In this document: positions 45,033-53,238 of the stretch, piece after piece
Numbering within the stretch: position 1 is the first letter of the stretch
Layout of the letters: each line of letters begins with the position of its first letter
Made by a program: the position numbers and the translations under genes
Assembly (NCBI RefSeq): GCF_002563715.1
Contig: NZ_PDJJ01000001.1
Location: forward strand, 62,001 to 126,000
From: Isoptericola jiangsuensis
GTDB taxonomy: Bacteria > Actinomycetota > Actinomycetes > Actinomycetales > Cellulomonadaceae
Direction of reading: 5' to 3'
DNA length: 64,000 nt
Notes under the pieces: generated by a model
Database searches by the model: none
What the model saw: only the letters and a program-made list of their open reading frames with translations
Told to the model about the DNA's origin: nothing

Positions 45033-45058
45033 ACCGTATACCCCCCTGGGTATACGGT
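45033..45058. promoter_or_regulatory. CsoR-type (copper) operator
   Basis: ACCGTATACCC and GGGTATACGGT are perfect 11-base inverted arms around CCCT, giving the core TATACCCCCCTGGGTATA. This matches the known pattern of CsoR/RcnR-like (DUF156) repressor sites. It lies 52 bases before the membrane/DUF302 genes on one side and 80 bases before the DUF6328 gene on the other. No csoR gene is in the window. Confidence 0.65.
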
Positions 45059-45137
45059 CCAGACGGGCGGCCACCACCCCTCGCCCCCTCGCCCCCCGTC
45101 CGCCACCATGGACCGCAGGGACGACGAAGGAGGTGCG

Positions 45138-45635
45138 GTGAGCGACGACGCCACCGGGGCGCTCGCGGGCGGCGTCGGGCACGGCCGGCCCGAGACGCCC
45201 GAGCAGCGGTCCGACCGCAACTGGAACGAGCTGCTCCAGGAGCTGCGCGTGCTCCAGACCGGCGTGCAGATCCTCACCGGGTTCCTGCTGATCCTGCCGT
45301 TCCAGTCGACGTTCTCCGGCCTCGACCGGTACCAGGTCGCCGTCTACCTGGCGGACGTGCTCGTCGCGATCACCGCCACCGGCCTGTTCATCGCGCCCGT
45401 CGCGCTCCACCGCGCGCTGTTCCGGGAGCACCGCAAGCCGTCGGTGGTCACCGGCGGGGACCGCCTCACCCGGGTCGGGCTCGTGTTCCTCGCCGCGTCG
45501 CTGTCCGCGACCGCCCTGCTGGTGTTCGACGTCGTCGTGGGGCGCGTCGCGGGGTGGGTGGTCGGCGGGAGCGTCGCCGTGCTGCTCCTCGGGCTGTGGG
45601 AGATCATGCCGCTCGCGGTGCGGCGGCGCGGCTGA
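45138..45635 (+). CDS. DUF6328 family membrane protein
   Basis: This 165-residue protein has an N-terminal RNWNELLQELRVLQTGVQILTGF segment typical of the family, then four membrane helices. Function is unknown. GTG 45138 follows AAGGAGG at 45127-45133; an in-frame ATG at 45108 has no ribosome site. It may be co-regulated by the CsoR-type palindrome upstream. Its last 32 bases overlap the convergent gene at 45604. Confidence 0.8.
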   Translation: MSDDATGALAGGVGHGRPETPEQRSDRNWNELLQELRVLQTGVQILTGFLLILPFQSTFSGLDRYQVAVYLADVLVAITATGLFIAPVALHRALFREHRKPSVVTGGDRLTRVGLVFLAASLSATALLVFDVVVGRVAGWVVGGSVAVLLLGLWEIMPLAVRRRG

Positions 45636-46299
45636 GACCGCGGCGGCGCAACCACAGCTCGGCGACGACGAGGTTCGGCACCCAGCACCCGAACGGCACG
45701 AGCGCGTACGCGCGGTCGAACGCCGCCGCCGGGTCGACGTCGAGCAGCATCACCTGACCGCCGACCAGCAGGCCCGTCCACAGGCGCAGGGTCACGGCGG
45801 CGAACGTGAGCGCGAACGTGCGGGTCATCCACCGCCGGTGCGCGGCGACGTCGCCCGCCCGGATCGCGCGGAAGCCCTGCCAGGCCGTCCACACCCACGC
45901 GGCCCCGAGGAGCCCGAACCCCGCGGTGCCGATCGGACCGGCGTGGTTGAACGGCGCGAGCACGATCCCCGCGGTCCCGGCGACGAGGATCGCCGCCACG
46001 GTGACCCGGCCCGCCCACCGGTGCACGGCGGGCACCCGGCGTCGCAGCCCGGGCCAGAGCTGCACCGGCGACAGCAGGAGCGCGACGCCCCCGGCCACGA
46101 CGTGCGTGAGGAGGACGCCCCGGACCACCGCCGGGCGGGCGGCGTACCCCGCGGCGAGCCCGACGTCGTCCGCGGCGAGGGTGTCCAGGGAGGCCGTGAG
46201 GTAGGGCGTGACGGCCACGGCCGCGACCGTCACGCACAGCAGGGTGAGGACGCTCAGGCTCCACGGGTGGCGCGACCTCGTCGTCGTCGGTGCGGTCAT
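45604..46299 (-). CDS. DUF2306 family membrane protein
   Basis: This 231-residue protein has seven or so membrane helices. HVVAGGVALLLSPVQLWPGLRRRVPAVHRWAGRV and HRRWMTRTFALTFAAVTLRLW are typical of DUF2306, which has conserved His residues resembling haem-binding membrane cytochromes. Role is unknown. ATG 46299 was chosen to match the first helix. Its 3' end overlaps the DUF6328 gene by 32 bases on the opposite strand. Confidence 0.8.
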   Translation of the reverse strand: MTAPTTTRSRHPWSLSVLTLLCVTVAAVAVTPYLTASLDTLAADDVGLAAGYAARPAVVRGVLLTHVVAGGVALLLSPVQLWPGLRRRVPAVHRWAGRVTVAAILVAGTAGIVLAPFNHAGPIGTAGFGLLGAAWVWTAWQGFRAIRAGDVAAHRRWMTRTFALTFAAVTLRLWTGLLVGGQVMLLDVDPAAAFDRAYALVPFGCWVPNLVVAELWLRRRGLSRAAAPRAA

Positions 46300-46419
46300 G
46301 GGTCCATCGACCCACGGGCGGGGGCGCGCACGGATCCGGGGCCGTACCGGAGCGTCCCCTGAACCGTCCCGGACCCGGCCCCGGGGTCCACCCTGGCCCC
46401 GCCCCCGTGGAACGCCTGG

Positions 46420-46450
46420 TGGCAACCGATTTCCATCCGCTAGGTTGCCA
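46420..46450. promoter_or_regulatory. Inverted repeat over the promoter of a leaderless lipoprotein gene
   Basis: TGGCAACC (46420-46427) and GGTTGCCA (46443-46450) are perfect arms 15 bases apart. TAGGTT (46441-46446) looks like the -10, and the GTG start at 46454 comes seven bases after it, so the mRNA may be leaderless and the right arm would cover -10 and the transcription start. A repressor site is plausible. Confidence 0.5.
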
Positions 46451-46453
46451 CGG

Positions 46454-47089
46454 GTGAGCCGCAACGACGCGAGACATCTCCCCCTGACCACCGCCCTCCT
46501 GGCGACCGCCGCCCTGCTCCTCGCCGGGTGCGCCGCCGCCGACGACGAGCCCGACGACGTCGTGGCCGCCGACGCCTCGGCCCCCGCGGCCGTCGCCCCC
46601 GCCACGTCCAGCGACTGCGCCGGCGGCGTCGTCGTGGACCCGCAGGGCTCCCCCGACGAGCAGAAGCTCTACACCGCCATCGTGCTGTCCAAGGTCTCCG
46701 GGTCCGGTGAGGTCGCCGTCGTCGACTCCTGGGACCGGCAGGAGGACGCCGGGCTCAAGGTCCGCGGCGGCGCGACCGACGCGCAGCAGGCCGTCCTCGA
46801 CGACGCCCTCGCGGGCGGGCTGCTCGCGGTCCAGCGCGCGCCGCGCCTCGCCGACCCCGCCGAGCTGCTCGTCGGCAAGGACAAGGGCCGCTACGTCCAG
46901 TACTCGTACACGCGCCGCAGCACCCAGGACGTCGTCGTGTCCTGCGCGGACGGCACCGAGCCCGTCGAGGCGTCGTGGACCAGCTTCGAGCTCGTCTCGA
47001 CCGGGCTGTCGTCCTGCACCGACACGCCCGACCCCGTCAGCGAGTTCGTCGCGGCCGACGCCATCAGCACCTACTGCGACCGGGCATAG
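46454..47089 (+). CDS. Hypothetical lipoprotein
   Basis: This 211-residue lipoprotein has a signal peptide (MSRNDARHLPLTTALLATAA) with lipobox LLAGC, the lipid-carrying Cys at about residue 26, then an Ala/Asp-rich linker. The C-terminal domain contains five further Cys and KGRYVQYSYTRRSTQDVVVSC. No known family was recognised. The GTG start has no Shine-Dalgarno; a -10 box seven bases upstream suggests leaderless translation. A structured hairpin region follows the stop. Confidence 0.7.
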   Translation: MSRNDARHLPLTTALLATAALLLAGCAAADDEPDDVVAADASAPAAVAPATSSDCAGGVVVDPQGSPDEQKLYTAIVLSKVSGSGEVAVVDSWDRQEDAGLKVRGGATDAQQAVLDDALAGGLLAVQRAPRLADPAELLVGKDKGRYVQYSYTRRSTQDVVVSCADGTEPVEASWTSFELVSTGLSSCTDTPDPVSEFVAADAISTYCDRA

Positions 47090-47093
47090 GAAG

Positions 47094-47152
47094 ACCCGCG
47101 GGTCGGAGATCGACTCCTGCCGTGCTGGACGAGGGCACGGCACCCGCGGGTC
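47094..47152. terminator. Nested hairpin region
   Basis: GACCCGCGGG near the left and CCCGCGGGTC on the right pair around an inner TGCCGTGC/GCACGGCA hairpin. It lies just after the lipoprotein stop and could also end the minus-strand 12-codon transcript. Confidence 0.6.
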
Positions 47153-47168
47153 CCGGTGGTCGCGGGTC

Positions 47169-47207
47169 TCAGCCCGCGACCACCTCGTAGGTCCGAAGAG
47201 TCTTCAC
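47169..47207 (-). CDS. 12-codon ORF with an extended Shine-Dalgarno sequence
   Basis: GTG 47207 begins a 12-residue peptide (M)KTLRTYEVVAG ending at TGA 47169. Upstream, 15 bases (47213-47227) match the complement of the 16S rRNA 3' end exactly, including GGAGGTGATCC. A well-formed promoter precedes it. The downstream side is non-coding and ends in hairpins, so it is not the leader of a nearby gene. It may be a very small protein, or the translation itself or ribosome capture may be the function. Confidence 0.5.
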   Translation of the reverse strand: MKTLRTYEVVAG

Positions 47208-47241
47208 TTCTCGGATCACCTCCTTTCCGGTACGTGCTCCG

Positions 47242-47270
47242 AGGCTAGGCCGCTCCCCCGCGACCGCCAA
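47242..47270 (-). promoter_or_regulatory. Promoter of the 12-codon ORF
   Basis: Read on the minus strand, TTGGCG (47270-47265) and TAGCCT (47247-47242) are separated by exactly 17 bases. Transcription would start near 47235, giving a leader of about 28 bases before the GTG. Confidence 0.5.
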
Positions 47271-47287
47271 CGGAATTTCCGGGACCT

Positions 47288-48217
47288 TCACACGACGTCC
47301 GACGGCGGCGGCACGGCCAGCAGGTGCTCCCACTCCGCCGGGTAGTCGTCCAGCCACTGCTCGAACGACCGCGCCGGCCGCCCCACCAGGCGCCCCACGT
47401 CCCCGGACACCGCCGCCAGCGCGCCCGCCGCGATCGCCTCGTACGACGAGATCCACCCCGCCAGCTCCACCGCCGACGCCCCCAGGTGCTCGCGCGACGC
47501 GTACGCCTGCCGCACCGACTCCGCCTCGTACCGGATCTCGCGGCCCGTCGCCGCGGACAGCAGGCCCGCCACCTCCGTCAGCGTGAGCGCCTGCGGACCC
47601 GTCACGTCGTAGACGACGCCGTCGTGGCGGCGCGGGTCCTCGTCCAGCAGCACCGCGGTCGCGACGTCCGCGACGTCGTCGTGCGACACCGACGCGACCC
47701 GCCCCGAGCCCGCAGGGCCCCGGATCACGCCGTCCTCCCCCACGAACGACGCCAACGCCTGGTGGTAGAGGTTGTCCCGCAGCACCGTCCAGCGCACCCC
47801 GACGGACCGCAGGTGCTCCTCGGTGTGGAAGTGGTCGCGCGCGAACGTGAACACGGCGTCCGGGGCGGCACCCACGAACGACACGTACACGACCCGCTCC
47901 ACCCCGGCCGCCACGGCCGCGTCGATCGCCGCGACGTGCTGCGTCACCCGGTCCTCGCCCTCGCGGGCGCTCACCAGGAACACCGACTGCGCGCCCGCGA
48001 ACGCGGCCCGCATGCCCGCGGCGTCGTCGTACCCGGTCGCGGTGACGACCTCGCACTCCGGCAGGGGACGGCCGTCCGCCAGGCGGGGCGCCCGCGCGGG
48101 GTCCCGCACCACGAGCCGCTGCCGCGCGCCCTCGGCCGCCAGCCGGAAGGCGAGGCGCGAACCCAGCCGCCCCGACGCGCCCGTCACGGCCACCAGCCCG
48201 TCGCCCGACCACCTCAT
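47288..48217 (-). CDS. NmrA-like NAD(P)-binding SDR protein
   Basis: This 309-residue protein has an N-terminal dinucleotide motif VTGASGRLGSRLA and YVSFVGAAPDAVFTFARDHFHTEEHL in the middle, close to NAD(P)H:quinone oxidoreductase type 2 (QOR2/NmrA-like) proteins. Substrate is not evident. It starts at ATG 48217, ten bases downstream of the hydrolase stop, so the two genes are co-transcribed. Confidence 0.82.
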   Translation of the reverse strand: MRWSGDGLVAVTGASGRLGSRLAFRLAAEGARQRLVVRDPARAPRLADGRPLPECEVVTATGYDDAAGMRAAFAGAQSVFLVSAREGEDRVTQHVAAIDAAVAAGVERVVYVSFVGAAPDAVFTFARDHFHTEEHLRSVGVRWTVLRDNLYHQALASFVGEDGVIRGPAGSGRVASVSHDDVADVATAVLLDEDPRRHDGVVYDVTGPQALTLTEVAGLLSAATGREIRYEAESVRQAYASREHLGASAVELAGWISSYEAIAAGALAAVSGDVGRLVGRPARSFEQWLDDYPAEWEHLLAVPPPSDVV

Positions 48218-48226
48218 GGAGCCACG

Positions 48227-49327
48227 CTACGTGCGACCGCCCGCGGTCGCCGGGCGGGAGCGCCCACCGAACCAGCGGCGCCACCGGGACGGCCCCGGCT
48301 CCGGCGCGGGTTCCGGGGGCGCGGCCGGCGGCGGCGCGTAGGCGCGCCACCAGCGGTCCAGCTCGCGCCAGACGACGTCGCGCACGGGTGCGGCGGACAG
48401 GGTGACGTCGTGCAGCGCGCCCTCGACGCGGCACAGGGTGACCAGGGGGCCGAGCTGGACGGTGCGGCGGGCGACGCCCTCGACGTCGAGCACGGTGTCG
48501 GTGCGCATCATGTCGTCGCTCCAGCGCAGCGGCGTCGTGGAGCGGGTGGACAGCAGGACGAGCACCGGCGCGTCGATGTGCAGGCCGCGGGCGACACGGT
48601 CGTGGCCGGAGAAGATCGCCGCCATCCACGCGGGCGTGGCGCGCCAGCCCTCGTCGGGCCGCCACGCCGGGTCGATGTCCCACTCGCCGTCGAACCGGGA
48701 CGACACGGACCGGACGTAGTACCCGAGGTCGACGTTGATCAGGTGCCGCTTGGGGGCGAGCGCGGCCTGGGCGCGCATGCTCGGCTCCAGCACCATGCGT
48801 CCGACGCGGCGCGTCTGGAACTCGAGCCACGGGCTGTTGAGGACGAGCGCGTCGGCGCGACCCGGCCGGTGCTCGCACCACAGGCTCAGCACGAGACCGC
48901 CGGTGGAGTGACCCATGAGGACCAGGCGGCGGTCGGACTCCACCTCGGGGCCGTGCCCGAGCAGGGCGAGCGCCGCCTCGACGTCCTCGTCGTACGTGCG
49001 CAGCCGCGTGACGAACCCGGGGGTCTGGTGCTCCCGGATGCTGCGCCCGTACTTGCGCAGGTCCAGGGCGTGGAACCGCACGCCGCGCCGCTCCCAGAAG
49101 TCCGCGAGGTGCGCCTGGAAGAAGTAGTCCGTCCAGCCGTGCACGTACAGCACGTCGGTGCGGGCGTCCGGGACGCCGTCCGCCGTCCCGGGCCGGACGC
49201 GGCGCACCACGGTCGCCACGACGTCGCCCTCGAAGTCGGGCGCGAGGTCCAGGGTGCGCTGCTCGAAGCCGGGCAGGACGTCCGGGACCCAGCCCGGCGA
49301 CGTCGGCGGCGGGGCGGCGGGCTCCAT
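48227..49327 (-). CDS. Alpha/beta hydrolase
   Basis: This 366-residue cytoplasmic serine hydrolase has the nucleophile elbow GHSTGGLV, the early VLYVHGWTDYFF oxyanion strand, and a late His in EGALHDVTLS. DLRKYGRSIR resembles monoglyceride lipase-like or lysophospholipase enzymes. The C-terminal 30 residues are Pro/Arg-rich. It starts at ATG 49327. Natural substrate is unknown. Confidence 0.82.
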   Translation of the reverse strand: MEPAAPPPTSPGWVPDVLPGFEQRTLDLAPDFEGDVVATVVRRVRPGTADGVPDARTDVLYVHGWTDYFFQAHLADFWERRGVRFHALDLRKYGRSIREHQTPGFVTRLRTYDEDVEAALALLGHGPEVESDRRLVLMGHSTGGLVLSLWCEHRPGRADALVLNSPWLEFQTRRVGRMVLEPSMRAQAALAPKRHLINVDLGYYVRSVSSRFDGEWDIDPAWRPDEGWRATPAWMAAIFSGHDRVARGLHIDAPVLVLLSTRSTTPLRWSDDMMRTDTVLDVEGVARRTVQLGPLVTLCRVEGALHDVTLSAAPVRDVVWRELDRWWRAYAPPPAAPPEPAPEPGPSRWRRWFGGRSRPATAGGRT

Positions 49328-49374
49328 GGCCCGAACCTAGGCGGCCCGGGCGCGGGCCGCGACCGGACGCCGCG

Positions 49375-50187
49375 TCAGACGGCGCGCAGCAGGTCCGGCG
49401 TGGGCAGGAACGTCACGGGGACGTCGACGACGTCGCGCAGCCAGGCGGCGAACCCCGACATCCCGGCCTGCTCGCTCGGCAGGTGCCCGACGACGACCAG
49501 GCCCGTGCCCAGGATGCGAGCGGCGTCCGTGGCGTACGACGCCGTCTCCCACTCGTGCGCCTCCCCCACGAGGACGACGTCGACGTCGTCGCGGCGCAGC
49601 AGGGCGCGGTTGCGCGCGAACCCGCGGAACCCGAGGTCGAGCGCGACCCGCCGCACCGGGGTGTCGGGGTCGCCGGCGAACCGCAGCTGCGTGGAGCCGA
49701 GGACGTCGGCGACGTGGCGGGCCAGCGCGCCGAGGGTCGTGGCGGGGACGTCGCACACCGCGGTGCCGTGCGCGGCCTCGGCCGGGTCGAGCGTCCAGCC
49801 GAGCGCGTCGGCCGTCCCGGCGTCGACGCCGTCGGGGCGGCGGTCGTGCCAGGCGTCGTGCACGCGCCACACGACCAGGCCGTGCTCGGCCACGTACGCG
49901 GCCTTCGCGGCCTGCACGGGGTCGCCCTCCGCGACGAGCACGGGCACCTGGTCGCCCTGGTGGTCGAAGTACGGCGGCTCGTGCGTGACCACCACGTTCG
50001 CGCCCGCCGCGACGGCCCGCTCCAGCACGTCGAGCGTCGCCAGGGTCGTCACGGCGACGCCGGTGACGACGGTCGCCGGGTCGCCGGCGTCGATCCCGTC
50101 GACGGTGGTGGGGCGGGCGTCCACGCCCAGGGCCGCGGTGGCGCGGGCGACCAGGTCGCCCGCCGTCGTCGTCGTCACGGCGTCCAC
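49375..50187 (-). CDS. Nif3-like dinuclear metal centre protein
   Basis: This 270-residue member of the Nif3/YbgI (DUF34) family forms toroidal hexamers with a two-metal site. THEPPYFDHQGD holds metal-binding His residues, and VVGHLPSEQAG near the C-terminus supplies the second set. It lacks the mid-domain insertion seen in longer actinobacterial versions. GTG 50187 is the start. Suggested roles include GTP cyclohydrolase-type or other hydrolase activity, but this is not settled for the family. Confidence 0.8.
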   Translation of the reverse strand: MDAVTTTTAGDLVARATAALGVDARPTTVDGIDAGDPATVVTGVAVTTLATLDVLERAVAAGANVVVTHEPPYFDHQGDQVPVLVAEGDPVQAAKAAYVAEHGLVVWRVHDAWHDRRPDGVDAGTADALGWTLDPAEAAHGTAVCDVPATTLGALARHVADVLGSTQLRFAGDPDTPVRRVALDLGFRGFARNRALLRRDDVDVVLVGEAHEWETASYATDAARILGTGLVVVGHLPSEQAGMSGFAAWLRDVVDVPVTFLPTPDLLRAV

Positions 50188-50249
50188 GCTACCGGCGCGC
50201 GGGTGCCCGACCGTCCTGCCGGCACGTCCGTCGCGGGCATGATGGGGGA

Positions 50250-51425
50250 ATGAAGGTGTCGCGCCGCAGCCACGTGCCCCCGTTCGCCGTGATGGAGGTG
50301 CTCGCCGCGGCCAACGCGCGGCGCGCCGCCGGGCACGACGTGCTCAACCTGTGCGCCGGGGAGCCGTCCACGGGGGCGTCCGACGTGGTGCGCGAGCGGG
50401 CCGCGGACCTGCTGCGCGGCGCCGACCTCGGGTACACCGAGGCGATGGGCGTCCCCGCGCTGCGCGCCGAGATCGCCGGGCACTACCGCCGCTGGTACGA
50501 CGTCGAGGTCGACCCCGCCCGGATCGCCGTCACCACGGGGTCGAGCGGCGGGTTCGTCCTCGCGTTCCTCGCCGCGTTCGACGTCGGCGACCGGGTGGCG
50601 CTGGCCCGCCCCGGCTACCCGGCGTACAAGAACATCCTCGCGGCGCTCGGGTGCGAGGTCGTCGAGCTCGACTGCGGCCCGGCCACGCGCTACCAGCCGA
50701 CCGTGTCCCAGCTCATGGAGGCGTACTACGGCGGCGGGTTGGACGGCGTCGTCGTCGCCTCCCCGGCCAACCCGACGGGCACGATGATCACCCCGGCCGA
50801 GCTCGCCGCCGTCGCCGAGTGGTGCGCCGCGCACGACGTCCGCCTCATCAGCGACGAGATCTACCACGGCATCGCCTACACCGACGACGTCCAGCAGTCC
50901 ACGGCCGCCACGCACACCGACCGCGGCGCCGTCGTCGTCAACTCGTTCTCCAAGTACTGGGCGATGACGGGCTGGCGGCTCGGCTGGCTCGTGCTGCCCG
51001 ACGAGCTCGTCGCCCCCGTCGACGCGCTGGCCGGGAACGTCGCCCTGTCTCCCCCGGCGCTCGCCCAGCACGCCGGCATCGCCGCCTTCACGCCCGAGGG
51101 GTACGCGGCCGCTGCGGACAACGTCGCCGCCTACGCCGCGTCGCGTGCGGCGCTGCTCGACCGGGTCGACGAGCTCGGCTGGCGTCCCGTCGCCCCCGCC
51201 GACGGCGCGTTCTACCTCTACGGGAACGTCTCCCGGTTCGGGATGGACGCCGTGACGTACTGCGCCCGGCTGCTCGCCGAGGCCGACGTGGCGATCACGC
51301 CCGGCACGGACTTCGACGGCGAGCGGGGCGGCGACTGGGTGCGGCTGTCGTTCGCGGCGGCGCCCGACGTCGTGGCGCGCGCCGTGGACCGCATCGTGGC
51401 CTGGCAGGCGACCCTGGAGGACTGA
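50250..51425 (+). CDS. PLP-dependent class I aminotransferase
   Basis: This 391-residue aspartate aminotransferase-fold enzyme carries the PLP lysine in NSFSKYWAMTGWRLGW (about Lys235), SPANPTGTM, SDEIYHGIAY and the C-terminal VRLSFA arginine. It is close to AspC-like or valine-pyruvate-type aminotransferases; the amino-acid substrate is not defined by sequence. ATG 50250 is divergent from the Nif3-like gene by 62 bases. Confidence 0.9.
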   Translation: MKVSRRSHVPPFAVMEVLAAANARRAAGHDVLNLCAGEPSTGASDVVRERAADLLRGADLGYTEAMGVPALRAEIAGHYRRWYDVEVDPARIAVTTGSSGGFVLAFLAAFDVGDRVALARPGYPAYKNILAALGCEVVELDCGPATRYQPTVSQLMEAYYGGGLDGVVVASPANPTGTMITPAELAAVAEWCAAHDVRLISDEIYHGIAYTDDVQQSTAATHTDRGAVVVNSFSKYWAMTGWRLGWLVLPDELVAPVDALAGNVALSPPALAQHAGIAAFTPEGYAAAADNVAAYAASRAALLDRVDELGWRPVAPADGAFYLYGNVSRFGMDAVTYCARLLAEADVAITPGTDFDGERGGDWVRLSFAAAPDVVARAVDRIVAWQATLED

Positions 51426-51446
51426 TGCCCGGCCCCGGGGACGCCG

Positions 51447-51479
51447 ACGCCCCGCGGTCCGGGTCGGACGGCGGGGCGT
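51447..51479. terminator. Hairpin between the convergent aminotransferase and CBU_0592-like genes
   Basis: ACGCCCCGC and GCGGGGCGT form a perfect 9-bp stem with a 15-base loop, just before the minus-strand stop at 51495. Confidence 0.5.
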
Positions 51480-51494
51480 GCGGGGCGGTGGTGC

Positions 51495-51995
51495 TCAGGC
51501 GACGACGGGCACCCGCAGCGCGACGGGCACGGTCTCCGTCGTGACGGACGGCACCACGACGGGCACCGCGCCGGTGAGGGTGACGGACTCGGCGGCCCGC
51601 TCCGCGTCGGCCAGGTCGAGCGGGGTGTCCACGAGCGGCAGGTCGACGTCGAGGACGGTGGTGTCCGGGGCGACGGCCTCGTGGTGCTCGGCGCCGGCGG
51701 CCGTCGTGACGGTGACGGCGGGAGCGGCCTGCTGCTCGGCCAGCCGGGTGCGGTGCGCGACCAGGAGCGTCTGGATGCCGATGACGACCCACGCGACGTT
51801 CGCGGCGGCCGACGGCCACACGCCGTTGATGCCGGCGACGACCATCATGAGGAGCGCGGCCGCGATGTTGGTGAGCTGGAAGGCCCACGAGCTCGACGTC
51901 CAGCGACCCTTGCTCACCTGGGCATAGGCCACCAGGCCGGCGGCGGCGCCGACCCAGCCGAGGGCGGTGATCACGGTGACGAGGGTGGACGACAT
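51495..51995 (-). CDS. CBU_0592-like small membrane protein
   Basis: This 166-residue protein has three membrane helices in the first 80 residues: LGWVGAAAGLVAYAQVSKG, SWAFQLTNIAAALLMMVVAG and AANVAWVVIGIQTLL. That matches the CBU_0592 domain pattern. The C-terminal half is a soluble Val/Thr-rich acidic tail. Function is unknown. ATG 51995 has GGAG six bases upstream. It is divergent from a LysR-type regulator, which may control it. Confidence 0.65.
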   Translation of the reverse strand: MSSTLVTVITALGWVGAAAGLVAYAQVSKGRWTSSSWAFQLTNIAAALLMMVVAGINGVWPSAAANVAWVVIGIQTLLVAHRTRLAEQQAAPAVTVTTAAGAEHHEAVAPDTTVLDVDLPLVDTPLDLADAERAAESVTLTGAVPVVVPSVTTETVPVALRVPVVA

Positions 51996-52138
51996 CTTGG
52001 CTCCGGGCACGACGGTGGCAGCAGGCTGCCAGGGCAGGGTGAGGGGGAAGCGCCGGGTCCCGGGAGCCGGGTCCCCCCGGGGTGGTCCCCGGGGCCGGCG
52101 CTGACTCCATGGTGAGGCAGATTTTCGTTCAGCACAAT

Positions 52139-52167
52139 TTCATGCTTCTCCGTGTGGGAGTTAGCAT
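52139..52167 (+). promoter_or_regulatory. Promoter of the LysR-type gene (leaderless)
   Basis: TTCATG (52139-52144) and TAGCAT (52162-52167) are 17 bases apart. The ATG at 52174 starts six bases after the -10, so transcription should begin at or next to the start codon. The locally AT-rich 52120-52150 stretch is a likely place for LysR binding. Confidence 0.6.
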
Positions 52168-52173
52168 CGCTAC

Positions 52174-53082
52174 ATGGCCGCCGACCCACGAAGACTTGCC
52201 TTTCTCCTTGCCGTGCACCGCGCGGGAGGCGTGCTCGCGGCAGCAGATCTTCTGCACGTGACCCCGTCCGCCGTGTCTCAGCAAATCGCTCGTCTGGAGC
52301 GCGAGGAGGGCTTCCCCGTCCTCGACCGGGGACCCCGCGGCGTCACCCTCACGCCCGCCGGACGCGTCCTCGCGGACGCCGCCGAACGCATCGAGTCCGA
52401 GCTGCTGGAGGCGCGCCAGGCCATCGCGAACCTCGGCGAGGGCGTCACCGGCTCCGTCGCCATCGGCGCGTTCCAGTCCGCCATCCGCGCCGTCGTCGCC
52501 CCCCTGCTCGCGCCGCTGGCCGAGCAGTACCCCGGCATCACCATCGACGTGCGGGAGCACGAGCCCGCCGACTCCCTGCGGATGCTGCGCGCCGGCGACC
52601 TCGACATGGTGCTGCTCGAGCGCGACGTCGACGTCGACTCCCCCGCCCCCCGCGGCTCCCACGACGTGCCGCTCCTGGACGAGCCGTGGCTGCTCGTCGT
52701 GCCGCTCAGCCTGCCCGCGCCCGAGCGCATCGACGACCTGAGCGACGTGCCGTGGGTCGGCGCCATGCCGAACACCGCCGCCGACCTCGCGCTGCGCCGC
52801 CTCGGTCGCACCCTCGGCACGTCCCTGGAGGTCCGGCACTCGTTCTTCGACTTCGACACCGCGCTCGCCCTCGTCGGCGCCGGGCAGGGGCTCGCCATGC
52901 TCCCCGCGCTGGCGGTCCGCCGGTCCGAGCCGCCGGAGGGCACCCAGATCGTCTCCCTGCCCGGACTCGGCTCCCGCCGCATCGTCGCCCGGCACCGCTC
53001 CACCCGCCACGAGCCCGGACCGGCCGTGCGCGCGGTGGTCGACGCGATGGTGGACGTCGCGCGCGACCTCGAGCTCGGCTGA
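52174..53082 (+). CDS. LysR-family transcriptional regulator
   Basis: This 302-residue regulator has an N-terminal winged HTH (LLAVHRAGGVLAAADLLHVTPSAVSQQIARLE) and a C-terminal periplasmic-binding-like effector domain with GSVAIGAFQSAIRAVVAPLL. It is divergent from the CBU_0592-like gene, the usual LysR target layout. The start codon seems to be used on a leaderless mRNA. The inducer is unknown. Confidence 0.9.
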   Translation: MAADPRRLAFLLAVHRAGGVLAAADLLHVTPSAVSQQIARLEREEGFPVLDRGPRGVTLTPAGRVLADAAERIESELLEARQAIANLGEGVTGSVAIGAFQSAIRAVVAPLLAPLAEQYPGITIDVREHEPADSLRMLRAGDLDMVLLERDVDVDSPAPRGSHDVPLLDEPWLLVVPLSLPAPERIDDLSDVPWVGAMPNTAADLALRRLGRTLGTSLEVRHSFFDFDTALALVGAGQGLAMLPALAVRRSEPPEGTQIVSLPGLGSRRIVARHRSTRHEPGPAVRAVVDAMVDVARDLELG

Positions 53083-53202
53083 GACGGAGGCGCAGCGCAG
53101 GGTGCGGGCCGAGGGACGAGGCGCTCGCCCGGAGCGGAACCGCAGGCTCGGCCGACGACGGACACGGTTGAGGCGGCTGACCTGAGACCGGGATCACCCG
53201 GG

Positions 53203-53208
53203 TAGACT
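53203..53208 (+). promoter_or_regulatory. Likely -10 of the gcv operon
   Basis: TAGACT lies 30 bases before the riboswitch. The best -35 candidate, CTGACC at 53177-53182, is 20 bases away, so only the -10 is proposed. Confidence 0.35.
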
Positions 53209-53238
53209 CGCGCACACAACCGCACAGCCGCTCGAACC

